A DNA stretch of 64,000 bases, from positions 1-64,000 of the forward strand of contig PMZJ01000024.1 of assembly GCA_003170415.1 (NCBI GenBank), given 5' to 3'. Shown here in pieces: positions 14,724 through 24,219 of the stretch. Made by a program: the position numbers and the translations under genes. The stretch is from Phycisphaerales bacterium. GTDB lineage: Bacteria > Planctomycetota > Phycisphaerae > Sedimentisphaerales > Anaerobacaceae. The notes under the pieces are model-generated. The model saw only the letters and a program-made list of their open reading frames with translations. It was not told the origin of the DNA and ran no database searches. Numbering within the stretch: position 1 is the first letter of the stretch; each line of letters begins with the position of its first letter.

Positions 14724-16373
14724 ATGTCTGACTATTCGATGAACCCTGAAGGGGAAAAATTTCAACTGCCAGGCAAAGAGGAATACGCAAAAGAACTCAA
14801 ACGAGTGGAATCGCTGGCGGCAGCGGCCCGCAAAGAGGGCAAAGAAATCGTCGTGGTAATGGGCGTCGGGTTCGTCGGGGCGGTGATGGCGGCAATCATA
14901 GCGGACACGGTCGATAAGAAGACGGGCAAATCGAGCAAATTCGTAATCGGCTGCCAAAGGCCGAGCACGCGGAGTTACTGGAAGATACCGATGCTCAACG
15001 AGGGCCGCTCGCCCGTGAAGGCGGAGGACCCGGAAGTTGACCCGATGATAAAGCGGTGCGTGCTGGAAAAAAAGACGCTCATCGCGACGTATAACAGCGA
15101 CTGCCTGAAATTAGCGGACTGCGTGGTTGTTGACGTGCAGTGCGATTATACCAAGCAAAACCTGGGCAATATGCGGACGGGCAAGGTTGAAATGGGCGCA
15201 CTGGAAGCAACGATGAAGACAATCGCCGATAGAGTGCAGGCGCATTGCCTGACGCTGATTGAGACGACCGTTGCGCCGGGGACGACGGAATTTATCGCGT
15301 GGCCGATTATGAAAAAGGCGTTCGCGACTCGCGGGATAAAAACGGAGCCGTTGCTGGCGCACAGTTTCGAGCGGGTTATGCCCGGCAGACACTATGTCTC
15401 GTCGATTCGCGATTTTTGGAGGGTATGTTCGGGATGCAACGAAGAGGCGAGGAAGCGGGTTGAGAAATTCCTGCACGAAGTTTTGAATACGAAGGATTTC
15501 CCGCTTACTGTGATGGACAGGCCCATCGAATCCGAAACAACCAAGATAGTGGAAAATTCGTTCAGGGCGACGACGCTTGCGTTCCTGGATGAATGGAGTA
15601 TTTTCGCGGAGCGCAACGGGGTTGACCTGATTAAGGTCATCAATGCGATAAAGATGAGGCCCACGCATAACAATATGATATTCCCCGGCCCCGGTATCGG
15701 CGGATACTGCCTGCCAAAAGACGGCGGTTTGGGCTATTGGGCGTATAAGCACATCCTCGGGTTCGAGGACGATATATTCAAGATGACAACCACGGCGATT
15801 GACGTGAACGATACTCGCGGCCTGCACGTGGCGGAATTGACTCGTGATGCACTTCGCAATATGGGCAAGATGATAGCCGGTGCGAAGGTGCTGTTGTGCG
15901 GGGCAAGTTATCGTCAGGACGTAGGCGACACTCGCTACAGCGGCTCGGAGATAGTCGTGAGAAAATTGACGGAGATGGGGGCGGAGATGCAGGTTCATGA
16001 CCCCTACGTTGAGCACTGGTATGAACTGGAGCAGCAGGATGTATATCCCGCGCCGGGACATTCGTGGGCGAGATTTTTCCATAACCAGGATGAGCTTATA
16101 AAAATCCGTGTGCAGCGTGAACTGCCCGCGGCGATTAAGGGTGTGGCGGCGCTGATATTAGCTGTTCCGCATCAGGACTACCTGAAACTTGAGCCGAAGA
16201 AAATAGTGGAATGGGCAGGCGGGCCGATAGCGATAATCGACTGCTTTGGGATACTGAGCGATGAGCAGATAAGACAATACTTCGCGCTTGGCTGTGAGGT
16301 TAAAGGGCTGGGCAGAGGACATATACAGCGGATAAAAGAGAACGTCCGCCAAAAGCGAGACATCGCTAAATAG
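14724..16373 (+). CDS. Nucleotide-sugar dehydrogenase, copy 2
   Basis: A 549-residue paralog of the 10777-12426 product. It has the same length and the same catalytic motifs (MGVGFVGAVMAA, ETTVAPGTTE, GGYCLPKDGG, CGASYRQDVGDTRYSGSE), and the two proteins are alignable without gaps over almost all of their length. The start is ATG with AAAGGAG upstream. It lies 34 bp upstream of the first TMTC-like gene, so it may supply an activated sugar acid to the same envelope-glycan pathway and be co-transcribed with that array. Confidence 0.9.
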   Translation: MSDYSMNPEGEKFQLPGKEEYAKELKRVESLAAAARKEGKEIVVVMGVGFVGAVMAAIIADTVDKKTGKSSKFVIGCQRPSTRSYWKIPMLNEGRSPVKAEDPEVDPMIKRCVLEKKTLIATYNSDCLKLADCVVVDVQCDYTKQNLGNMRTGKVEMGALEATMKTIADRVQAHCLTLIETTVAPGTTEFIAWPIMKKAFATRGIKTEPLLAHSFERVMPGRHYVSSIRDFWRVCSGCNEEARKRVEKFLHEVLNTKDFPLTVMDRPIESETTKIVENSFRATTLAFLDEWSIFAERNGVDLIKVINAIKMRPTHNNMIFPGPGIGGYCLPKDGGLGYWAYKHILGFEDDIFKMTTTAIDVNDTRGLHVAELTRDALRNMGKMIAGAKVLLCGASYRQDVGDTRYSGSEIVVRKLTEMGAEMQVHDPYVEHWYELEQQDVYPAPGHSWARFFHNQDELIKIRVQRELPAAIKGVAALILAVPHQDYLKLEPKKIVEWAGGPIAIIDCFGILSDEQIRQYFALGCEVKGLGRGHIQRIKENVRQKRDIAK

Positions 16374-16407
16374 CGGATTCGCAAGTCAGGTTCGCGATAA
16401 CAATAAA

Positions 16408-18345
16408 TTGGGTAGTGTTATTGTGACTTTGGAACACCGCCAAAAACACATTGGGATATTTATATGCGCGGGTATAATCGCGGCTACGCTTATCGCGTAT
16501 GAACCGATACGGCAGAACGGCTTCGTTACATACGACGACGGCCATTATATTTATGATAACCCACAGGTAACATCCGGGATAAGCTGGCAATCATTAGGTC
16601 AGGCATTTACAAAGCCGCATTTCTTTATGTGGCATCCCCTGACGACAATGAGTCATATGCTGGATTGCCAGCTTTTCGGGCTTAACCCATTAGGTCATCA
16701 CTTCGTCAGTTTGCTGCTTCATATTGCCAACGCCCTGCTGCTTTTCCTGATTCTCAGGAATGTCACGGATTCAACTGGTTCGACGGGCTCACCACAGGCA
16801 AGCTCACCGCAGGCAGGGACAATCTGGGCAAGCGCATTTGTGGCCGGGGTTTTTGCCTTGCATCCGATTCAGGTTGAATCGGTGGCGTGGGCATCAGAAC
16901 GAAAGACGGTTCTAAGCGGACTGTTTTGGCTGCTGACTATGGCCACATACATTCACTATGCGAAACAGCCGAGATTAGGCCGATACCTGCTGGTGTTATT
17001 AGTATTCGGTCTTTGTATTATGACCAAGCCGGTGGTTGTGACTCTTCCATTTGCACTGCTTCTACTTGATTACTGGCCCCTTGAGCGAATCGGAGGAGAC
17101 AGAAGACAGGGTAAAACAATCGGTGGTTTTGCGTATCAGAAAGCGTCGGCGGGCCGGTTGATAGCGGAGAAAATCCCGCTGATAGCGATGTCGGCATTTT
17201 TGAGCGTAATGACCTACATTGCGCAAAAACAGGGAGGAATCGTTCCGACGCTGGAGAATATGCCGTTAGATTATCGAGTAGCCAATATGTTCCTTTCTTA
17301 TATCAGGTACATCGGCAAGATGCTATGGCCCAGAGGACTGGCCGTTTGTTACCCATATCCCCGCGAAGTTCTTTCAAATGCGCCGGTGGTGACATGCGCG
17401 ATGCTGTTTATCGTGCTGACCATTTTGAGCATTTATATAGGCCGGCGGAAAAAATATGTGGCAGTCGGCTGGTTATGGTACGTCGGAACACTTGTGCCTG
17501 TGATTGGCCTCGTTCAGTCGGGTGCGCAGGCGATGGCCAACCGATATATGTATATTCCGATGCTTGGTCTGCTTATTATTATCGGCTGGACAGTCAAAGA
17601 TTTTATCGTCAACAGACCTCGCATAAGAATTGCTGCGACGGTAACAGGTGTGATTGTGCTTTTTACCCTGCTCATACTAACCCGAATGCAGGTCAGGCAC
17701 TGGCAAAACACGCTGACACTGTTTGAGTACACACTGAATGTTACCAAAGACAACCCGGTTATGGAAAACAGCTATGGGGTCGCTTTGTTTAATGAGGGCC
17801 GCACAGAAGAAGCGGAACCGCATCTTCGTAAAGCAGTTCGTCTGGCCCCCGCGTTTGTGGTCGCCCGCAACAACTTAACCAAGGTTTACCTGAAGGAGGG
17901 GAAGCTTAACGAGGCAATTGAACATATAAATGAGCTGATAAGTCATAACGAGGGGACAGCGGAGGTTTATTACAACCTGGCGGCAGCGCTGGAAATACAA
18001 AAGAAATATGAAGACGCCATAAAATACTATGCCAAGTCGCTGGAGCTGAATCCATGGGACCCGGACACTAACAAAAGAATGGGGATTACATTAGTTGCGG
18101 CAGGAAAGGCAAACGATGCAATCAGGTACTCGCAGCGCGCCTGCGAGCTGACGGGGAACAGGGACGTTGAATGTTTAGAAGCACTGGCATCGGCGTTTGC
18201 GGCGGCGGGTAAATTCGACGAGGCGAGTAAGATTGCCGAAAAAGCGTTAGATGCCGCGAGGATTTCAAGGCAGGAGAATCTTGTCGCCGAGATTCGGAAA
18301 CGGATGGAACTTTACCAAACGGGCACGCGGGAACAGCAAAAATAA
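16408..18345 (+). CDS. TMTC-like membrane glycosyltransferase with TPRs, copy 1
   Basis: A 645-residue polytopic membrane protein with about 10-11 hydrophobic segments followed by a soluble C-terminal TPR region (about residues 450-630). The first extracytoplasmic loop has FVTYDDGHYI, an acidic pair in the place of the GT-C catalytic acid; the following HPLTTMSHMLDCQLFG is shared by all four copies. This architecture matches eukaryotic TMTC O-mannosyltransferases and their bacterial relatives, so lipid-linked sugar transfer to proteins is inferred. Relative to the paralogs it carries an in-frame insertion after NVT (about 16 residues, 16778-16817). The start is uncertain: TTG 16408 or GTG 16423, both with weak ribosome sites. 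Its stop abuts the next ATG directly. Confidence 0.75.
   Translation: MGSVIVTLEHRQKHIGIFICAGIIAATLIAYEPIRQNGFVTYDDGHYIYDNPQVTSGISWQSLGQAFTKPHFFMWHPLTTMSHMLDCQLFGLNPLGHHFVSLLLHIANALLLFLILRNVTDSTGSTGSPQASSPQAGTIWASAFVAGVFALHPIQVESVAWASERKTVLSGLFWLLTMATYIHYAKQPRLGRYLLVLLVFGLCIMTKPVVVTLPFALLLLDYWPLERIGGDRRQGKTIGGFAYQKASAGRLIAEKIPLIAMSAFLSVMTYIAQKQGGIVPTLENMPLDYRVANMFLSYIRYIGKMLWPRGLAVCYPYPREVLSNAPVVTCAMLFIVLTILSIYIGRRKKYVAVGWLWYVGTLVPVIGLVQSGAQAMANRYMYIPMLGLLIIIGWTVKDFIVNRPRIRIAATVTGVIVLFTLLILTRMQVRHWQNTLTLFEYTLNVTKDNPVMENSYGVALFNEGRTEEAEPHLRKAVRLAPAFVVARNNLTKVYLKEGKLNEAIEHINELISHNEGTAEVYYNLAAALEIQKKYEDAIKYYAKSLELNPWDPDTNKRMGITLVAAGKANDAIRYSQRACELTGNRDVECLEALASAFAAAGKFDEASKIAEKALDAARISRQENLVAEIRKRMELYQTGTREQQK
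16778..16817. repeat. In-frame repeat insertion in TMTC-like copy 1
   Basis: The DNA reads GGTTCGACGGGCTCAC, then CACAGGCAAGCTCAC, then CGCAGGCAGGG: two tandem GCTCACC-CAGGCA units. Paralogs 2 and 3 go straight from NVTG to TTWASAF here. The sequence resembles the intergenic TTCGAC...CAGG repeats at 1980 and 55319. Confidence 0.6.
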
Positions 18346-20436
18346 ATGCGATTAAGTAAAAAACATATTTTCATTTTAATATGCGTCGTAATCGCGGCGG
18401 CGACACTTATCGCATACGAGCCGATACGACACAACGGTTTTGTCAGCTATGACGATGATACGTATATAATGAAAACTCCCACCGTAACCGGCGGGATAAC
18501 GTGGCAATCAGTAAGTCAGGCGTTTACACAGCCGCATGTTTTTATGTGGCATCCATTAACCACTCTCAGCTATATGCTTGATTACCAACTCTTCGGCCTG
18601 AACCCGCTGGGGTATCATTGTGTAAACGTCCTGATTCATATCGTCAACGCCCTGCTGCTTTTCCTGATTCTCACTAATGTCACAGGGACAACCTGGGCGA
18701 GCGCGTTCGTCGCGGCGGTATTTGCTTTGCATCCATTACAGGTAGAGTCGGTCGCCTGGGCGGCTGAAAGAAAAACAGTTCTAAGCGGGCTGTTCTGGCT
18801 TTTGACAATGGCCGCATACATAGGCTACGCAAGAAAACCAGGTTTCGGCCGATATATGCTGCTGCTATTTGTATTCGGCCTTTGTATTATGACCAAGCCG
18901 ACCGTTGTTACGCTTCCGTTCGTATTGCTGTTATTGGATTATTGGCCTCTCGAACGAATCGGAAGACGGAGGACAGAAGACAGAAGACGGAAGGCAGAAG
19001 AAGAAAGGCAAAAGGTCTCTCTGAAATGGTTAATAATTGAAAAAATTCCCCTGCTGGCTATGTCGGCGGCCCTGTCGGTTATAACCATCATTGCGCAAAA
19101 AGGCGGAAGAGTAATTGCTACGTTAGATAAAATACCATTAGACCACCGAATCGCCAATGCGTTCGCCTCTTATATAAAATACATCGGCAAATTAGTATGG
19201 CCCAGCGGCCTGGCTGTTTTCTATCCCCCTTCGTATTCAAACTTATTAAACACTACAACTATGATTTACGCGTTCCTGTTCATCCTGATATCGGCTATAA
19301 GCATCTATGCCGGGCGTCGCAGAAAATATATGGCAGTCGGCTGGTTATGGTTCGCGGGAACACTTGTGCCTATGATAGGGCTGGTCCAGGCAGGGGTACA
19401 GGCAATGGCCAACAGATATATGTACATATCAATGCTGGGCCTGCTCATTATCATTGCCCTGGCCGGCAAAGAACTAATCGCAAAACACCCCCGATTAAAA
19501 ACCATTGCGGCGATAATGGGCGTGATATCACTGTCGTGCCTGCTTGTGCTCACCAGAATGCAGGTACGACACTGGCAGAACAGTATTACGCTTTTTGAAT
19601 ATGCCTTAAGCGTTACCGAAGACAACGCAATTACGGAAAACAGCTATGGATGCGCTTTGTTCAATGATGACCGTCTCAGTGAGGCAGAGCAGCATTTTGG
19701 CAATGCTCTTCGTATAAACCCTGCGTTTGACACCGCTCTCATCCACTTAGCCAGAATATATCTGAAAGAAGGAAGGTACAACGAGGCAATCTCGACCTAT
19801 GAAGAGCTTATAAAACGCAATTATGGAACCGCAGAGCTTTACTACAATCTTGCGATGGCCTTCGGCATACAAGAGAAATATAATGACTCAATAAAATACT
19901 TCAGCAAATCTTTGGAATTGAATCCAGACGACCCCGACACCCATAATAAAATGGGAAGCATCCTGCTGGCGGCGGGGAAAATCGATGATTCAATCGGACA
20001 ATTCAATGAATCATTGCGAATAAAGGCGGACCAGTCCGCAGTATATGAAAATCTCGGCACGGCATACAACCAGCTTGGCAAATATGAATTGGCAATTCAA
20101 AACTGGACCAGGGCCATAGAGCTGAATCCTGGTAACATAGACGCTCTCGATAAAGCCGGCTGGTTTCTGGCTGCCTGCGGCGAAAAATCCGTTGAGAACG
20201 CCAATCAGGCAATTGCGTATGCCAAGCGTGCCTGTGAGCTGACAAAATATGCCGTTCCTGAGTTTCTGGACACTTTGGGAGTTGCCTGTGCAGCGTCCGG
20301 CAAATTTGCCGATGCAAAGGCAGCCGCGGAAAAAGCACTGAACCTCGCGAGGAAAACAGGCAAGGAAGGTTTGGCAGGCGAGATTGAAAAGCGGATAAAA
20401 CTTTACGAAGCAGGTCAGCCATATCGTGAGAAATAA
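18346..20436 (+). CDS. TMTC-like membrane glycosyltransferase with TPRs, copy 2
   Basis: A 696-residue paralog with the same order: an N-terminal membrane helix, the loop motif FVSYDDDTYI, multiple membrane segments, and a C-terminal run of about six TPRs (for example AELYYNLAMAFGIQEKYNDS and SAVYENLGTAYNQLGKYE). Its ATG directly follows the TAA of copy 1, so it is translationally coupled. The cytoplasmic loop after YWPLERI holds a purine-rich insertion (GRRRTEDRRRKAEEERQK) made from CAGAAGACAG-type repeats (18962-19010). Blocks at about 18660-18950 and 19260-19600 are almost identical to copy 3 at the DNA level. Confidence 0.75.
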   Translation: MRLSKKHIFILICVVIAAATLIAYEPIRHNGFVSYDDDTYIMKTPTVTGGITWQSVSQAFTQPHVFMWHPLTTLSYMLDYQLFGLNPLGYHCVNVLIHIVNALLLFLILTNVTGTTWASAFVAAVFALHPLQVESVAWAAERKTVLSGLFWLLTMAAYIGYARKPGFGRYMLLLFVFGLCIMTKPTVVTLPFVLLLLDYWPLERIGRRRTEDRRRKAEEERQKVSLKWLIIEKIPLLAMSAALSVITIIAQKGGRVIATLDKIPLDHRIANAFASYIKYIGKLVWPSGLAVFYPPSYSNLLNTTTMIYAFLFILISAISIYAGRRRKYMAVGWLWFAGTLVPMIGLVQAGVQAMANRYMYISMLGLLIIIALAGKELIAKHPRLKTIAAIMGVISLSCLLVLTRMQVRHWQNSITLFEYALSVTEDNAITENSYGCALFNDDRLSEAEQHFGNALRINPAFDTALIHLARIYLKEGRYNEAISTYEELIKRNYGTAELYYNLAMAFGIQEKYNDSIKYFSKSLELNPDDPDTHNKMGSILLAAGKIDDSIGQFNESLRIKADQSAVYENLGTAYNQLGKYELAIQNWTRAIELNPGNIDALDKAGWFLAACGEKSVENANQAIAYAKRACELTKYAVPEFLDTLGVACAASGKFADAKAAAEKALNLARKTGKEGLAGEIEKRIKLYEAGQPYREK

Positions 20437-22506
20437 ATGAAATCGAGTCAAAAACACATTCTTCTTTTTGTAATCGCGGCACTGGTGATAACAACCCTTA
20501 TCGCATACGAGCCGATACGACACAACGGTTTTGTCAACTATGACGACAGCGGGTACATAACAGAAAACCCCAACGTAAGGGGGGGTATAACACGAACATC
20601 GATAGTCTGGGCGTTTACAAAGCCGCATTCTTTTATGTGGCATCCCTTAACCACGCTCAGCCATATGCTTGACTGCCAGCTCTTCGGCCTGAACCCGCTG
20701 GGACACCATTCCGTAAGCGTCCTGATTCATATTGCCAACGCCCTGCTGCTTTTCCTGATTCTCACTAATGTCACAGGGACAACCTGGGCGAGCGCGTTCG
20801 TCGCGGCGGTATTTGCTTTGCATCCATTACAGGTAGAGTCGGTCGCCTGGGCGGCTGAAAGAAAAACAGTTCTTAGCGGGCTGTTCTGGCTTTTGACAAT
20901 GGCCGCATACATAGGCTACGCAAGAAAACCAGGTTTCGGCCGATATATGCTGCTGCTATTTGTATTCGGCCTTTGCATTATGACCAAGCCGACCGTTGTT
21001 ACGCTTCCGTTCGTATTGCTGTTATTGGATTATTGGCCTCTTGAGAGAATTCGCCGGGGACAATCGGTCGCCGCTACATCCAAATCGGCAATATGGCTGA
21101 TAGCGGAGAAGGTGCCTCTTCTGGCTATGTCGGCAACCCTGTCAGTTATAACCATCATTGCGCAAAAAGGCGGAGAGGCGGTTATTTCATTAGATACAAT
21201 TCCATTAGACACTCGAATCGCCAACATGTTTTCTTCTTATATAAAATACATCGGCAAATTAGTATGGCCCAGCGACCTGGCTGTTTTTTATCCCTCTTCG
21301 TATCCGGCCATTCCAAAAACCACGACGGCAGTTTACATACTTCTGTTCATCCTGATATCGGCTATAAGCATCTATGCCGGGCGTCGCAGAAAATATATGG
21401 CAGTTGGCTGGTTATGGTTCGTGGGAACGCTTGTGCCTATGATAGGGCTGGTCCAGTCGGGCTTCCAGGCAATGGCCAACCGTTATATGTACATATCAAT
21501 GGTGGGCCTGCTTATTATCATTGCCCTGGCCGGCAAAGAACTAATCGCAAAACATCCCCGATTAAAAACCATTGCGGCGATAATGGGCGTGATATCACTG
21601 TCGTGCCTGCTTGTGCTCACCAGAATGCAGGTCAGACACTGGCAGAACAGTTTGACATTGTTTGAATATGCCCTGAAAACAACCAAAAACAATCCTGTCA
21701 TAGAGACCTATTACGGATGTGCCTTGTTCTATGAAGCCGGGCGACTCGATGAGGCGGAAAAACATTTGAGCAACGCGGTGCGATTAAGCCCGACATACGC
21801 CAAGGCCCTCAGTAACCTGGGCAGGGTTTATATAATGCAGGGGAAAACAGATGAAGCCATATCCTGCTTTACCAACCTTTTACGCCAAAACGAAAACTCC
21901 GCGGACACACACTACGACCTGGCCTTATCACTGGGTATGGGGAAAAAATATGACGAGGCAATAAAACATCTTGCCAAGACACTGGAGATAGAACCAAACT
22001 ATCCTGATGCTGACAACAAAATGGGGATAGCACTGCTGGCAACCGGAAAACCGGATGATTCAATCAGGTATTTTGACGAGGCGCTGCGGATAACCAAAGA
22101 CAAATCAGAAGTGTACGGAAACCTCGGCACTGCTTATATGCGACTGGGTAAGTATGGGCCGGGGATTTATAATTTTAACAAAGCGGTCGAACAAAAGCCC
22201 GACAGTATAGTAAATCTCAACCGCCTGGCGTGGGCACTGGCAACTGTAGAAGATACATCTTTGCGTGACGCCAACAAGGCGATAGACGCCGCCAGACGTG
22301 CCTGCGAATTAACAGGCAACAACGATGCTGAATATCTGGATACTCTGGCTGTCGCATACGCGGCGGGTGGCAGGTTCGAGGAAGCAAAAGCGACAGCGAA
22401 TAAGGCATTGAGCGCTGCGAGGGCAACCGGCCGCGAAGACCTGGCCGGCGAGATTGAAAAGAGGATAAAAATTTATGAAGCAGGCCAGCCGTATCGTCAG
22501 AAATAA
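20437..22506 (+). CDS. TMTC-like membrane glycosyltransferase with TPRs, copy 3
   Basis: A 689-residue paralog, again directly abutting the previous stop codon. Motifs include FVNYDDSGYI, HPLTTLSHMLDCQLFG, a YWPLERI loop of normal length (RRGQSVAATSKSAIW), and a C-terminal TPR array. Near-identical DNA stretches shared with copy 2, set among diverged flanks, indicate recent gene conversion. The role is inferred to be the same as copy 1, with acceptor specificity probably set by the diverged TPR region. Confidence 0.75.
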   Translation: MKSSQKHILLFVIAALVITTLIAYEPIRHNGFVNYDDSGYITENPNVRGGITRTSIVWAFTKPHSFMWHPLTTLSHMLDCQLFGLNPLGHHSVSVLIHIANALLLFLILTNVTGTTWASAFVAAVFALHPLQVESVAWAAERKTVLSGLFWLLTMAAYIGYARKPGFGRYMLLLFVFGLCIMTKPTVVTLPFVLLLLDYWPLERIRRGQSVAATSKSAIWLIAEKVPLLAMSATLSVITIIAQKGGEAVISLDTIPLDTRIANMFSSYIKYIGKLVWPSDLAVFYPSSYPAIPKTTTAVYILLFILISAISIYAGRRRKYMAVGWLWFVGTLVPMIGLVQSGFQAMANRYMYISMVGLLIIIALAGKELIAKHPRLKTIAAIMGVISLSCLLVLTRMQVRHWQNSLTLFEYALKTTKNNPVIETYYGCALFYEAGRLDEAEKHLSNAVRLSPTYAKALSNLGRVYIMQGKTDEAISCFTNLLRQNENSADTHYDLALSLGMGKKYDEAIKHLAKTLEIEPNYPDADNKMGIALLATGKPDDSIRYFDEALRITKDKSEVYGNLGTAYMRLGKYGPGIYNFNKAVEQKPDSIVNLNRLAWALATVEDTSLRDANKAIDAARRACELTGNNDAEYLDTLAVAYAAGGRFEEAKATANKALSAARATGREDLAGEIEKRIKIYEAGQPYRQK

Positions 22507-22544
22507 TTGTAAATCTGCAATACTGCCCGTATAATTATTATAAA

Positions 22545-24209
22545 ATGGCGATGAGATTTAACGAAAGACAGGTGTTATTTTTAATAAGCGCGGGGCTGGT
22601 TTTAGTAACGTTTATAGCATATGAGCCGATACTACACAGCAGCTTCGTGCTGTTCGACGACCCCACCTATGTCACGGAAAATCCCAATGTAACCGGCGGA
22701 ATAACGCAACAGTCGGTTATCTGGGCATTTACGAAATCATACGCCTCGAACTGGCATCCGTTGACATGGCTAAGTCATATGCTGGATTGCGAAATTTACG
22801 GTCTCAAGCCATTAGGCCACCACGTAACTAACCTGCTCCTTCACATCGTAAACTCACTGCTTCTATTCTGGCTGTTTCAAAAAATGACGGGGGCAATCTG
22901 GAAAAGCGCGTTTGTCGCCGCGGCATTCGCACTTCACCCCATTCACGTCGAGTCGGTAGCCTGGATTTCTGAACGCAAAGACGTGCTAAGTGCGTTATTC
23001 TGGATGCTGACAATACTGGCGTATATATACTATGTCAGGAAACCTAACTTCGGACGATATATCCTCGTGCTTGCGGCCTTCGTGATGGGATTGATGAGTA
23101 AGCCGATGGTTGTAACGTTGCCTTTTGTCCTTGTTCTTCTCGACTTCTGGCCACTGAACCGGATTCATAATAAAAATACGGAATTTAGAATTAATAATGA
23201 AGAATCAAAAGAGTCCCCCCCCAATTCTCAATTCTCAATTCTCAATTCGTTTTATGAAAAGATTCCCATGTTTGCGCTGTCGGTGGTTTCCAGTGTAATC
23301 ACATTCGTCGCCCAGCAGCGTGAAAAATCAGTCATAAGCTTGATGGTTTGGCCTTTATATCTTCGAATAATAAATGCGATCGGATGTTATTTCAACTACG
23401 TCGTAAATATTATTTACCCGAAAAATTTGTCGAATTTATATCTTTTCCCGGGAAAAATGTCAATCGACTCCGCAACCCTTGCAATTATGGGAGTGGTGCT
23501 GCTGCTGTATTTATATGGTCGGGGACGGCCGTGGCTGATTGTAGGACTTTTGTGGTATTTGGGAACGCTTATACCTGTGATTGGTTTGATTCAAGTGGGA
23601 AACCAACTTATGGCGGACAGATACATGTACCTGCCGTCGATAGGTCTGTTTATAATAATAGCATGGGGCGCCGAGGAAATATTCACAAAAAAGCATCTTC
23701 CCAAAACGGTGCCCGCGGCCTGTGCGACTGCAGCAATAATTGCTATGACACTGTTGACACGGATTCAGACCGGTTACTGGCAGGACAGTGAAAAATTATT
23801 TACGCACGCCCTGTCAGCTACAAAAAACAACTACATTATGCACGATGCATACGGGCTTTATCTCTGCAAACAGGGTCGATGCGACGAGGGAATCCAGCAC
23901 TTTCAGGATGCGATTCGTATCAACCCTAATTATGCGCCGGCAAGAATGAACCTTTGCCAGGCATTTATGTTGCTTAACAGAATTGACGAAGCGATTAATT
24001 GCTACATTAAATCGATAGAGGCAACAACCGGCTGGTCGGAAAGATACAAACTTTACGCCGGTCTCGGTTTGGCATACGAACAAAAAGGTGATTTTTCTCT
24101 GGCGGAGACAAACTACAGGAAGGCGCTATCACTGAACCCAGATTTTGTAATTGCGCAAAAAAGACTGAACTCGGTGCTGCACAAGCAGGACACAATTCCT
24201 AAACAATAA
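22545..24209 (+). CDS. TMTC-like membrane glycosyltransferase with TPRs, copy 4
   Basis: A 554-residue, most diverged member, with a shorter TPR tail (about three repeats). It keeps FVLFDDPTYV, HPLTWLSHMLDCEIYG and HPIHVESVAWISERKDVLS. The loop after FWPLNRI contains an in-frame insertion encoded by AT-rich repeat DNA with three AATTCTC units (23223-23246). It begins 38 bp after copy 3, with two nearby ATGs (22545, 22551), and ends convergently with the MBL gene. Confidence 0.75.
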   Translation: MAMRFNERQVLFLISAGLVLVTFIAYEPILHSSFVLFDDPTYVTENPNVTGGITQQSVIWAFTKSYASNWHPLTWLSHMLDCEIYGLKPLGHHVTNLLLHIVNSLLLFWLFQKMTGAIWKSAFVAAAFALHPIHVESVAWISERKDVLSALFWMLTILAYIYYVRKPNFGRYILVLAAFVMGLMSKPMVVTLPFVLVLLDFWPLNRIHNKNTEFRINNEESKESPPNSQFSILNSFYEKIPMFALSVVSSVITFVAQQREKSVISLMVWPLYLRIINAIGCYFNYVVNIIYPKNLSNLYLFPGKMSIDSATLAIMGVVLLLYLYGRGRPWLIVGLLWYLGTLIPVIGLIQVGNQLMADRYMYLPSIGLFIIIAWGAEEIFTKKHLPKTVPAACATAAIIAMTLLTRIQTGYWQDSEKLFTHALSATKNNYIMHDAYGLYLCKQGRCDEGIQHFQDAIRINPNYAPARMNLCQAFMLLNRIDEAINCYIKSIEATTGWSERYKLYAGLGLAYEQKGDFSLAETNYRKALSLNPDFVIAQKRLNSVLHKQDTIPKQ

Positions 24210-24219
24210 TCTGAAAACT

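Noticed and set aside
16408-24209. Calling the four TPR membrane proteins O-GlcNAc transferases
   Set aside because: TPR repeats alone often lead to that label, but no GT41 catalytic domain is visible. The membrane core with an acidic loop motif fits a GT-C/TMTC-like enzyme better.
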